Position numbers and translations under genes: made by a program
Shown here: positions 24,344-32,627 of the stretch, one piece after another
Numbering within the stretch: position 1 is the stretch's first letter
Layout of the letters: every line of letters starts with the position of its first letter
Notes under the pieces: generated by a model
Told to the model about the DNA's origin: nothing
What the model saw: only the letters and a program-made list of their open reading frames with translations
Database searches by the model: none
Source of the DNA: UBA2653 sp964572685
GTDB lineage: Bacteria > Pseudomonadota > Gammaproteobacteria > Legionellales > Legionellaceae
NCBI GenBank assembly: GCA_964572685.1
Contig: CAZNFJ010000005.1
Span: 1 to 58,537, forward strand
Direction: 5' to 3'
Length of the DNA: 58,537 nt

Positions 24344-25798
24344 ATGCTTCGTTTATTATCTGATATATTCAAAATGGATACTCCTTTAGAAAAAGAATTT
24401 CCTGGAATGAAAAAGGAATTGTCTTTTTCTTTCTTGCCTTTACGCAAAGAATTACTGACAAATCTACTTTCTTTAAATTACCATCAAATGACACCGATTC
24501 AAGCGCAGAGTCTGCCTGTAATATTGAACAATTCAGATGTTATCGCGCAAGCACAAACCGGGAGCGGAAAAACAGTTGCTTTTGGCTTAAGCCTTCTACA
24601 ACATTTAAAAATTGATCAATCTTTCACTCAATCAATGGTTCTTTGTCCTACAAGAGAGCTTGCTGAGCAAGTCAGTCAAGTGCTACGACGTCTTGCGCGA
24701 CAATTACCCAACGTCAAAATCTTGAATTTGTCGGGAGGCATCCCTATTAGACCTCAATATGATTCTTTACGACATGGTGCTCATATTATTGTTGGGACAC
24801 CAGGAAGAATATTGAAACATCTATTACAAAAAACGCTCTCACTTTCACATAATAATAAGGTCGTTTTAGATGAAGCAGATCGAATGTTGGATATGGGATT
24901 TCTTGAGGATATACAAAAAATTCTGCACCATTGTCCCTTAAAACGACAAACTCTATTGTTTTCTGCGACTTTTAGCCCATCCATCAAGCAGATCGCAAAA
25001 AACTTTATGCAAAACCCACAAGAAATAAAAGTTGAAGAACAACGCATCGGACAAGAGATTGAACAGAATTTTTTTGAGGTGCAACATCCCAATGAAAAAT
25101 ATACTGTTTTAAAAAAAATCTTGGCACACTATCAACCAACATCAACTTTAATTTTTTGTAATACCAAAGAAAAAACAATTGAACTGACGTCAGAACTTAA
25201 ACGTGATGGATTCAGTGTCTGTGTTCTCAATGGCGATTTCGAACAATTTGAACGAGATCAAGCCATGATTCTTTTTGGAAATCATAGTCGTCGAATTTTA
25301 GTGGCAACCGATGTTGCTGCACGTGGTTTAGATATTCGCGAATTGCCCGCTGTCATTAACTATGATGTGGCTTTTGAACCCGAAGTTCATGTTCATCGCA
25401 TCGGTCGCACAGGCAGAGCCGGATGTAAAGGCTTTGCGTTCAGTATTACCACTCATCAAGACGCAGAACGCCTTTGTGCAATTGAAGAATTAATGGGTAC
25501 GAAACTGGTCTGGGAAAACATCGAGAACGTATTACCCTCAAAATCTGAAACCTCAACGCCTGAGATGGTAACTTTACGGTTAATGGCCGGCCGAAAAGAT
25601 AAAATCAGACCAGGTGATATTTTAGGTGCATTAACCAAAGAGGCTGGATTAAAAGCCGATATGATTGGAAAAATTGATATTTCAACTTTTCATGCATATG
25701 TTGCAATAGAAAAAAGCCAAGCAAAAAAAGCCTATGAACATTTCATTCAAGGTAAAGTGAAAGGAAAAAAAATTGGTGTTGAGTACATTGATTCTTAA
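24344..25798 (+). CDS. dbpA: ATP-dependent RNA helicase DbpA
   Basis: DEAD-box helicase that acts on 23S rRNA during large-subunit assembly. Motifs counted from ATG 24344: Q motif TPIQAQSLP near 51-59, AQTGSGKTVAF near 70-80, VLDEADRMLD near 174-183, SATFSP near 209, RGLDIRELP near 324-332 and HRIGRTGRAG near 352-361. The C-terminal 70 residues (IRPGDILGALTKEAGL onward) form the DbpA RNA-binding domain for 23S hairpin 92. The start is uncertain: ATGs at 24344, 24374 and 24407 are in frame, and the last matches the family best but none has a good ribosome site. Monocistronic. Confidence 0.93.
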   Translation: MLRLLSDIFKMDTPLEKEFPGMKKELSFSFLPLRKELLTNLLSLNYHQMTPIQAQSLPVILNNSDVIAQAQTGSGKTVAFGLSLLQHLKIDQSFTQSMVLCPTRELAEQVSQVLRRLARQLPNVKILNLSGGIPIRPQYDSLRHGAHIIVGTPGRILKHLLQKTLSLSHNNKVVLDEADRMLDMGFLEDIQKILHHCPLKRQTLLFSATFSPSIKQIAKNFMQNPQEIKVEEQRIGQEIEQNFFEVQHPNEKYTVLKKILAHYQPTSTLIFCNTKEKTIELTSELKRDGFSVCVLNGDFEQFERDQAMILFGNHSRRILVATDVAARGLDIRELPAVINYDVAFEPEVHVHRIGRTGRAGCKGFAFSITTHQDAERLCAIEELMGTKLVWENIENVLPSKSETSTPEMVTLRLMAGRKDKIRPGDILGALTKEAGLKADMIGKIDISTFHAYVAIEKSQAKKAYEHFIQGKVKGKKIGVEYIDS

Positions 25799-25822
25799 AA
25801 GTATTTAAGCTCTGCTGAGAGA

Positions 25823-25849
25823 TGTTGACATACTATAGATATGTCAACA
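25823..25849 (+). terminator. 27-base perfect inverted repeat after dbpA
   Basis: TGTTGACATA (25823-25832) and TATGTCAACA (25840-25849) are perfect 10-bp arms around a 7-base loop. The repeat begins 25 bases after the dbpA stop. It could form a strong terminator hairpin, although no U-tract follows, or act as a symmetrical operator. Confidence 0.5.
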
Positions 25850-26060
25850 CTCTATTAAAGGAGTGCTTGCCATTAAAACACGTTGTGTTTAATTGTATTT
25901 CAAAACATCACCTCCGAATAACATGAACTTTTTTAATCTAAAAACACCAAAAATCTACGACAAGAAAAAAATAAACTCTAATTGAAAAGAAATAAAGAAT
26001 ATTTTTTTAAATTTTAAATAAAAATCTATCGCTATTTCTCTTAAAAAGGAGATATACTTT

Positions 26061-26918
26061 TTGAATTCGCTAAAAAAGCTAGTACCCTTTATGAGTCTGA
26101 TTGCATCTTATTACGATAATATTAGTAAAAACTATTACAATACCGCCGATATTTTCGGGGTTCTTTCTCAAAGTTGTCATACCGCCGCTCAACAGGCTCT
26201 TGGAAGCGAACTATTATCACATCCTCATCATTTAAGAATTTTAGATTTAGGTGTTGGTGATGGTACTTTTCTAAAACTGATGCATCAAAACATTCCGAAT
26301 GCTGAACTAACCGGCATTGATGTTTCCAAAGAAATGCTTAAAATCGCACAACTACAAGTCCCATTTCATAGCATTCAGTGCAGTGCCGCAGATGCAGATA
26401 AACATTTGCCGATCCATAGTCAAGATCTAATCATTGCACATTTTATCAGTGCATATGTACCCGTTCGCATCCTTTTTCAGCAAGCTAAAACCATGAGCAA
26501 AGCCAACGGTTATTTTTCGTTTGTCACCTCCACCTATGAATCCTTTCCTGAATCACAAACGCAAATTGCAAATTTTGTCGCACAAGATACCCTGATTGGA
26601 AATCTGGTAGGTCATTATTATAAATCGATACTATCAAGAACACCGGTAGCATCTGGAATGGATGAAATCCATCAATTGATTGAAGAATTTGACTTTAAAC
26701 TGGTCCATCATCAACGAATTGAAATTCCTATTTATTTTGAAGACATTGAGAAACTAACCGAGTATGCCATCCATGGCGGCTGGTTTTTTAATTTATTACC
26801 CGAAACATCGTTTGCCAAAGATTTTATTCTCGAACGGATCAAACGCTTTGTAGCTCGTATCTTGAAATTTCCCCATCGAGATACCCAAGTAATTGATGTA
26901 TTACTCCTTAAAAAATAA
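26061..26918 (+). CDS. Class I SAM-dependent methyltransferase
   Basis: A 285-residue soluble methyltransferase of unknown substrate. Motif I, ILDLGVGDGTFLKLM, lies near residues 61-75. ELTGIDVSKEMLKIA near 84-98 is the acidic strand end that binds SAM, and LIIAHFISAYVP near 120-131 is the post-II region. The TTG at 26061 has AAGGAG 9 bases upstream, which makes it a credible start; an ATG at 26091 is possible. The gene is monocistronic. The C-terminal part has no recognised specificity domain, so the target (lipid, small molecule or RNA) cannot be told. Confidence 0.75.
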   Translation: MNSLKKLVPFMSLIASYYDNISKNYYNTADIFGVLSQSCHTAAQQALGSELLSHPHHLRILDLGVGDGTFLKLMHQNIPNAELTGIDVSKEMLKIAQLQVPFHSIQCSAADADKHLPIHSQDLIIAHFISAYVPVRILFQQAKTMSKANGYFSFVTSTYESFPESQTQIANFVAQDTLIGNLVGHYYKSILSRTPVASGMDEIHQLIEEFDFKLVHHQRIEIPIYFEDIEKLTEYAIHGGWFFNLLPETSFAKDFILERIKRFVARILKFPHRDTQVIDVLLLKK

Positions 26919-26975
26919 CTTTTCAAATTAACAAAAAGATGGTAAATTGTTTCTTTTTTTTACACAGGGGTTGTT

Positions 26976-27155
26976 ATGGAAGTTTATCGTAAATACTTAT
27001 GCGTGATATGTGGTTTTGTTTATGATGAGGCCGTGGGTTGGCCAGAAGATGGTATTGAGCCAGGCACTCGCTGGGAAGATGTGCCTGAGAACTGGTTTTG
27101 TCCAGATTGCGGTGCTGTCAAAGCTGATTTTGAAATGATTGAAATGGAAAGCTAA
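26976..27155 (+). CDS. Rubredoxin
   Basis: A 59-residue iron-only electron carrier. The two CxxC knuckles are CVICGFVYDEAVGWPEDGIE and WFCPDCGAVKADFE, giving four cysteine ligands for one iron. WPEDGIEPGTRWEDVPE is the usual rubredoxin core. An AGGGG ribosome site precedes ATG 26976. Its stop codon overlaps the convergent hemJ stop by 4 bases. Rubredoxins typically donate electrons to oxygenases or reductases; the partner is not in the window. Confidence 0.95.
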   Translation: MEVYRKYLCVICGFVYDEAVGWPEDGIEPGTRWEDVPENWFCPDCGAVKADFEMIEMES

Positions 27156-27574
27156 GGTTTAACCACTACCAAAATCACCACAATGATTAAAATGACAGTG
27201 GGTATTTCGTTAAAAAAACGATAAAACCCACTGCTCAAGCGGTTTTCATTACCAGCAAAGACACTTACAAGATGTCCACAGTAAAAATGATACCCCCAAA
27301 GAGCGAGCACCATCAAGACCTTCCAATGAAACCAGCTTTGTTGTAAATAATACACCGGAGAAATCCACACCATCCATAGACCCATCAAACTTGTGAAAAC
27401 GGCAGCAGGCCACATGATACCGTAATATAAACGCCGCTCCATGATTTTAAAACGCTCTAAACTGACCACATCCAGAGTATTGGCATGATAAACAAACAAT
27501 CGAGGCAAGTAAAATAATCCCGAAAACCATGCAACAACACCGATAATATGCCAAGCTTTCAACCATAAAATCAT
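27152..27574 (-). CDS. hemJ: Protoporphyrinogen oxidase HemJ
   Basis: A 140-residue four-helix membrane protein that oxidises protoporphyrinogen IX in haem synthesis. The N-terminal WHIIGVVAWFSGLFYLPRLF with His9 and the segment ERRLYYGIMWPAAVF near residues 46-60 are family hallmarks. Further membrane helices lie near 85-105 and 120-140. Length is typical. The gene ends inside the rubredoxin stop and lies 9 bases downstream of terC on the same strand, so it is likely the second gene of a terC-hemJ unit. Confidence 0.9.
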   Translation of the reverse strand: MILWLKAWHIIGVVAWFSGLFYLPRLFVYHANTLDVVSLERFKIMERRLYYGIMWPAAVFTSLMGLWMVWISPVYYLQQSWFHWKVLMVLALWGYHFYCGHLVSVFAGNENRLSSGFYRFFNEIPTVILIIVVILVVVKP

Positions 27575-27583
27575 CGATATTCC

Positions 27584-28309
27584 TTATTTTTTACGATGCT
27601 TATATAATAAATTTAAACATTCCACCACAAAAGAAAAAAACATGGAAAAATACAAATAGCTTCGAGAAATTTCATAGTGGAATGCATCAAAAATCAGAAA
27701 GATACCAATCATCACCAAAAAGGCTAATGCCAACATTTTAATTGAGGGATGCTGGTGAATAAAACGAGAAATCATCTCAGTGGCATAAAACATGGTGAAT
27801 ATGGCAACGGTAATGGCAATAGCCATCACACCAAAGACTTTAGATATGCCTACGGCTGTCAAAATACTATCTAATGAAAAAACCAAATCCATCAACATGA
27901 TTTGAATGATAAGCCCACCGAGACCTTTGAAAGACACTTGAGTTTTGGATAAATGTGCATAATCGTGATTTTTTCTTTCCAAAAAATCCAATTCATTTCC
28001 TATTTCAATGATGGACTGATAAGCAAGAAACAACCCCCCTCCCATAAAAAATAATTCTCTAAAGGAAAATGATATCGAATAAAGACTAAAAAGAGGCGTT
28101 TGCAGTTTAGTAATCCATAGCGCAGAAAAGAGCAATATCAAACGCAACACCCAAGCGCCGGTCAACCCAATCGCCCGAATTTTCATTTTTATGTTCGATG
28201 GCAATCTTTCCGTTAAAATCGCAAGGAAAATTAGATTATCAATACCCAGAACAATCTCAATGATAATTAAAAAAATCAAACTTATGAAAGAATCCCATGT
28301 CACGACCAT
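27584..28309 (-). CDS. TerC family integral membrane protein
   Basis: A 241-residue protein with about seven transmembrane helices. The TerC motifs are EIVLGIDNLIFLAIL near residues 17-31 and MDLVFSLDSILTAVG near 139-153, each with acidic residues in the membrane thought to bind metal ions. Family members are linked to manganese export or tellurium resistance; none of this can be tested here. It is probably co-transcribed with hemJ. Its 5' end overlaps, in antisense, the leader of pcnB. Confidence 0.88.
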   Translation of the reverse strand: MVVTWDSFISLIFLIIIEIVLGIDNLIFLAILTERLPSNIKMKIRAIGLTGAWVLRLILLFSALWITKLQTPLFSLYSISFSFRELFFMGGGLFLAYQSIIEIGNELDFLERKNHDYAHLSKTQVSFKGLGGLIIQIMLMDLVFSLDSILTAVGISKVFGVMAIAITVAIFTMFYATEMISRFIHQHPSIKMLALAFLVMIGIFLIFDAFHYEISRSYLYFSMFFSFVVECLNLLYKHRKK

Positions 28310-28368
28310 TTCTTTTCTTTTCGACCTTCGTTATAATTGAATCTATTTCTCTATTTATACTCGGGATT

Positions 28369-29712
28369 ATGCCCATAATCAAATTTTTTAAGAAGTTATT
28401 AAAAACATCTTCACCGACTTCATCTTCAACGCCGGTTGAGTTCACTATACCCCGAAATCAACACCATGTTTCAAAAAGTGAAATCAATATCAATGCATTG
28501 CAAGTTATCAATAAACTCAATCATCATGGTTATGAAACCTATTTGGTTGGCGGAAGTGTGAGAGATTTACTCTTACGGAAAGTGCCCAAAGATTTCGATG
28601 TATCGACCAGCGCAACGCCACAGCAAATCAAAAAGTTATTTCGCAATGCCAGAATCATTGGAAGACGATTTAAGCTCGTTCACATTACTTTTGGCCGTGA
28701 AATCATTGAGGTCTCTACTTTTCGTTCCAATCAACCTGATGAACAAGTTCAAACCAATGAAAAAGGCATGGTGATACGTGACAATGTTTACGGAAATCTA
28801 GAGCAAGATTCCTGGCGTCGCGATTTTACCATCAATTCTTTGTATTACAACATCAACGATGGTTCGATTGTGGATTACACTGGTGGCTTTAAAGATGTGA
28901 AAGCCAAAAGGATTCACATGATTGGTCAAGCTGATACACGCTATCAGGAAGACCCTGTTCGTATGCTTAGAGCAATTCGATTTGCCGCCAAATTACATTT
29001 TGTAATTGCTGAGGATACCGCAGAGCCGATGTTTAGACTCGGTCATTTGATTCAACATGTTTCCAATGCCCGGTTATTTGATGAAGTTGCTAAGCTTTGG
29101 CAATGTTATGAATCTAAAAGGGTTTTCGAACTTTTACAGCACTATGAGCTGTTTAAATATTTGTTTCCTTTAACCGTCACTTCGTTGAAGGTTAATCCAC
29201 ATGCTCAAGAGTTTATTGAAAATGCTTTTGAGAATACTGATGCACGTATGCGTGAACAAAAACCTACTACGCCTGCATTTTTATTTGCTGTTTTACTTTG
29301 GTATCCAATGCGAGATTATGCTCAAGAGCTAATTGAAAAAGAGCAATTGCATCCACTGGTGGCTATTGAACAAGCAATGAACAAGGTTTTAAATGAACAG
29401 TCTCGCATCATTAGCATCCCCAGGCGTTTTACACAAATCATTCGTGAAATTTGGTTATTACAATATCGTTTTAGCAAGCGCATAGGACAAAAGCCTTTTA
29501 TTTTAATGAGTCATGCACGTTTTCGTGCAGCCTATGATTTTCTATTACTCAGGGCCATTGCCCAAGATGAAAAAATCGAGTTAGCACAATGGTGGACTCA
29601 GTTTCAGGAATCAAGTGAAACTGAACAACTAGAAATGATTGAAGCACTTGAGACCGATAAACGTCCTAAAACCCGGCGTAAACGCAGCAAAAAAGCCCCT
29701 AAAAATGATTGA
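28369..29712 (+). CDS. pcnB: Poly(A) polymerase I PcnB
   Basis: Adds 3' poly(A) tails that promote RNA decay. Counted from ATG 28369, YLVGGSVRDLLLRK near residues 55-68 is the nucleotidyltransferase loop, followed by DFDVSTSATP with the catalytic Asp pair. The stretch IIGRRFKLVHITFGREIIEV near 94-113 separates PcnB from CCA-adding enzymes. RFAAKLHF near 204-211 lies in the neck domain. The basic tail RPKTRRKRSKKAPK is typical. At 447 residues it is full length. A TATAAT at 28332-28337 lies upstream. It overlaps folK by 8 bases. Confidence 0.93.
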   Translation: MPIIKFFKKLLKTSSPTSSSTPVEFTIPRNQHHVSKSEININALQVINKLNHHGYETYLVGGSVRDLLLRKVPKDFDVSTSATPQQIKKLFRNARIIGRRFKLVHITFGREIIEVSTFRSNQPDEQVQTNEKGMVIRDNVYGNLEQDSWRRDFTINSLYYNINDGSIVDYTGGFKDVKAKRIHMIGQADTRYQEDPVRMLRAIRFAAKLHFVIAEDTAEPMFRLGHLIQHVSNARLFDEVAKLWQCYESKRVFELLQHYELFKYLFPLTVTSLKVNPHAQEFIENAFENTDARMREQKPTTPAFLFAVLLWYPMRDYAQELIEKEQLHPLVAIEQAMNKVLNEQSRIISIPRRFTQIIREIWLLQYRFSKRIGQKPFILMSHARFRAAYDFLLLRAIAQDEKIELAQWWTQFQESSETEQLEMIEALETDKRPKTRRKRSKKAPKND

Positions 29713-30193
29713 GTGCTATCTCGGTTTAGGAGCCAATCAACAAGACCCTGTTAGGGTCTTGCATATGGCGAAAAAAATTCTCCAAACTATACCCTTCACT
29801 CATATTGAAGATTATTCACCTATTATTCAAACACCTCCTTTTGGGGTGCTAGGCCAACCAATTTTTTACAACCAAGTAATTCAAATCTTGACAGGTCTGC
29901 AAGCAGAGGTACTACTGAGTGAAATACAAAAAATAGAGAAGTCTATAGGACGAATTAAAACTCTCGCATGGGGACCTCGGAAAATAGACATTGATATTTT
30001 AATTTATGGCAATAAAATTCTAAAATCGGAGACACTCACCCTGCCTCATCCACAAATTTGGCAGCGTCCTTTTGTCACTGAACAACTTCAATCTTTCAAT
30101 AGACCAATCATCCACCACTTTCTTCAAAATAAAACGTCATCAACGCTACTCAAGCATACTATTTTAATTCCTCAACAATACCGGACATTATAA
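29705..30193 (+). CDS. folK: 2-amino-4-hydroxy-6-hydroxymethyldihydropteridine pyrophosphokinase FolK
   Basis: Transfers pyrophosphate from ATP to the pterin precursor of folate. The ATG at 29705 overlaps pcnB by 8 bases and gives 162 residues. Motifs are YLGLGANQQDP near 5-15, the pterin loop TPPFGVLGQPIFYNQVIQIL near 43-62, and WGPRKIDIDILIYGN near 93-107 with the magnesium-binding Asp pair. LPHPQIWQRPFVTEQL near 117-132 completes the signature. pcnB-folK is a conserved gammaproteobacterial pair. folC lies elsewhere at 41-42 kb. Confidence 0.93.
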   Translation: MIECYLGLGANQQDPVRVLHMAKKILQTIPFTHIEDYSPIIQTPPFGVLGQPIFYNQVIQILTGLQAEVLLSEIQKIEKSIGRIKTLAWGPRKIDIDILIYGNKILKSETLTLPHPQIWQRPFVTEQLQSFNRPIIHHFLQNKTSSTLLKHTILIPQQYRTL

Positions 30194-30384
30194 GCACGGT
30201 GCTTGATATTTTTATTACAACACACTCAAGCAATTCTTGTCCTTATGAGTGTAATAACAGAGAAATCTGTATCTAACCCTGAACTTCCAGTCTTTACCCC
30301 ACGAATTGCATCACCCGTCTATAATGATATTTTTCTAAAATTCTTCTATAGTTAATATAGAAGAATTTCTGGAGGGATTGCACC

Positions 30385-30807
30385 ATGTATAAATGCATTG
30401 TTCATGCCACTGATTTACAAGAAGAACATCTTCATTATTGTGAACAAGCGGTTGAAATTGCACGAGCTTTTAAAGCTGAATTTTTTCTATTACATGTCTT
30501 ATCATTGCCCAGTAGCTGGCAAATTGCCCAAGGTTTAGGCTTTGCAGAAACAACCCCCCTTCCCACGCAAAATGCAGAAATAGTGATGAAAGCACTGGCC
30601 GAACAATTTAACCTTCATCAAAATCACTTAATCATACGTCAAGGGAATACCCGGCAAACAATCCTTGATACCATCGAAGAATTACAGGTTGACTTATTGG
30701 TCATAGGTGCGGCAAGTAATCCGATTCCCCAGGGTGAGCTTACCCATCTTTCACATTATTTGGCAGACCATGCTCATTGTCATGTCTTACTTATGCGCCC
30801 CAAATAA
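30385..30807 (+). CDS. Universal stress protein, UspA family
   Basis: A 140-residue cytoplasmic stress protein. The N-terminal strand CIVHATDLQEEH, the helix with CEQAVEIARAF, the strand ADFFLLHVL-like segment near residues 30-40 and the C-terminal DLLVIGAASNPIPQGELTHL are Usp hallmarks. The ATP-binding G-2x-G-9x-G(S/T) loop is degenerate, as in the UspA rather than UspFG class. GGAGG precedes the ATG at about 7 bases. Monocistronic, with a terminator overlapping its stop. Confidence 0.88.
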   Translation: MYKCIVHATDLQEEHLHYCEQAVEIARAFKAEFFLLHVLSLPSSWQIAQGLGFAETTPLPTQNAEIVMKALAEQFNLHQNHLIIRQGNTRQTILDTIEELQVDLLVIGAASNPIPQGELTHLSHYLADHAHCHVLLMRPK

Positions 30808-30835
30808 AAGTCAATTTTAGATTCTACTTTTATTT
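30802..30835 (+). terminator. Terminator of the universal stress protein gene
   Basis: AAATAAAAGT (30802-30811) and ACTTTTATTT (30826-30835) form a perfect 10-bp AT-rich stem around a 14-base loop, followed by a T-rich tract. The 5' arm includes the stop codon. Confidence 0.55.
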
Positions 30836-30892
30836 CATTTCATTTTATCAAATAATTTGTTAGGATGTAAATTTAGCTAACTAATTGAAGAG

Positions 30893-32566
30893 ATGAAAAA
30901 AAGTTCTGTACAAACCTTTTTGTCCTTACGACAAGATTTAAAAACCCATGAAGAGTTTAAACACTCTTCAAAAAATCTTTATTCATCTCATTTTAAAACT
31001 CAAACCACCATCTTTGCCCATCATCTCATGAGCCTATGGACATCCCGCCCAGCAGAGGACAACTATCATTATGTCAGGATTGTACATCAAGGTCATTTTT
31101 ATCATCAGGGTATTTTACATGAAAATATTTTAGAACTCCCATTCCAAGAAATTCGACTCTCTTTTCGACAAAAAGATCCCATGCATCTCGGAAAGATGAC
31201 TTTATTTCATTTGTTTTTTGCAATTAATAATGATCCCAAAAATCTCGTGATGATTCAGAAACCAAATGAAAACGTTTATTATTTTAGCTTAAAATGCCTT
31301 CAATTTTGGTCTGATTTTTTTCATCCTGATAGAGCCGGTATCCATTTTTTTTCTGAACATAGCGCAGAAGAAAAAATAAAAATTCTTATCGATACCCAAC
31401 ATACCTGGTGGCAAAGTTGCCTTAGTGGCATCAATATTAGAAAAATCTTTCTAAAAGAGTTTTTTGAAGTATATTTACGTATATTTCTTACCCCTTGGCC
31501 AGCTATTGAATCACTCATCATACAAACGATAGGCACTAAAAATCCTGAATTTATTGAGTATTTGAAACTTAAACTCGATGCCCTACATGAAGGATTTTTT
31601 AATTTTTTAACACAAGAAGAACAAACTGCATGGGAACATTTCATCCGTTTTGATGGCCATCAAATACTAGAACAGTATTTAAATGATTTTGATGAATTTT
31701 CTGACTGGTTAATGTTTTTACCACCACAAAAAAAACAAATCATGAAGGCCATCATGATTGAAAAAGCTTTTCTAATAGATATCAAACGCATTGAAAATTT
31801 TTGTCAATCTGCATACATCCCTATATTTTCTTCGCAAACACAAAAAGAGTATTTATTTTATATTTTAAATTTATGTAAACGTCAGTGGCAGGAATTCTTG
31901 CAATCCCCCCTTCATTATTATTGGACTCTATTAGATAGGGCTTGTATAGGTATTTCGCCTTATAACCTGTATATCAAAATTCCTGAAACCGAAGAAATCA
32001 AACAAATTATTTGTCAAGCGGTCCAATATAATCAACCCCATATTCTTCTTTTTTTTATTCATAATAATATTCGGCTAGGGAATACTCTTAATCATTATGA
32101 TATACCGACATCGCCTCATTTTGAACGCTCTTTAATTTTTTCAGCCCTGATACTACAAAATTTCTCAATTCTCAGAATTTTAAAAGAGTGTTCTGTCTTT
32201 TTAACAGATGAAGATAGAATTGCGCTAAAAAACTATCTTTTTCATTGTGTTGATACAAGTCTTGCCGAAAATTTTGTATTTATCCTAAAAAACCAATTTG
32301 AAATTTTATATCATCTCGATGAAAATAATATTCTATTTCGTCAGGCATTAGAAAATTATTGTCAGGCTAAAAACAAACCCTTTTTAAAACTCATACCCAA
32401 AGAAAGCATTCGGCCTTTACGCTTCTTTTCTAGTGACAGTTCAAGTAGTTCAGATTCATCAAGCGATGATGACTCTCCATTAACCGCTTACAAAAAAAGA
32501 AATTCATCACATGAAGAAAATAGCGATGAAGATGATTTTCCTTTCGTAATGCCATTTAAAAAATAA
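30893..32566 (+). CDS. Large orphan protein (557 aa) with acidic Ser-rich tail, candidate effector
   Basis: I do not recognise this protein. It has no signal peptide or membrane helix. The first 150 residues look beta-rich and the next 320 mostly helical with many Phe, Trp and Tyr. Residues about 500-540 form a low-complexity tail of alternating Ser and Asp (FFSSDSSSSSDSSSDDDSPL), followed by EENSDEDDFPFVMPFKK. Such acidic Ser-rich tails are common in eukaryotic and effector proteins. The gene is isolated between the stress protein and lnt. Its N-terminal region loosely resembles residues 60-200 of the 833-residue orphan in strand order, but this is only suggestive. Confidence 0.6.
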   Translation: MKKSSVQTFLSLRQDLKTHEEFKHSSKNLYSSHFKTQTTIFAHHLMSLWTSRPAEDNYHYVRIVHQGHFYHQGILHENILELPFQEIRLSFRQKDPMHLGKMTLFHLFFAINNDPKNLVMIQKPNENVYYFSLKCLQFWSDFFHPDRAGIHFFSEHSAEEKIKILIDTQHTWWQSCLSGINIRKIFLKEFFEVYLRIFLTPWPAIESLIIQTIGTKNPEFIEYLKLKLDALHEGFFNFLTQEEQTAWEHFIRFDGHQILEQYLNDFDEFSDWLMFLPPQKKQIMKAIMIEKAFLIDIKRIENFCQSAYIPIFSSQTQKEYLFYILNLCKRQWQEFLQSPLHYYWTLLDRACIGISPYNLYIKIPETEEIKQIICQAVQYNQPHILLFFIHNNIRLGNTLNHYDIPTSPHFERSLIFSALILQNFSILRILKECSVFLTDEDRIALKNYLFHCVDTSLAENFVFILKNQFEILYHLDENNILFRQALENYCQAKNKPFLKLIPKESIRPLRFFSSDSSSSSDSSSDDDSPLTAYKKRNSSHEENSDEDDFPFVMPFKK

Positions 32567-32627
32567 GCGCAGATGGATTTGTGATACAATCATCGCTATA
32601 ATGATTTTTTAATTTTTTTGTCAATCC

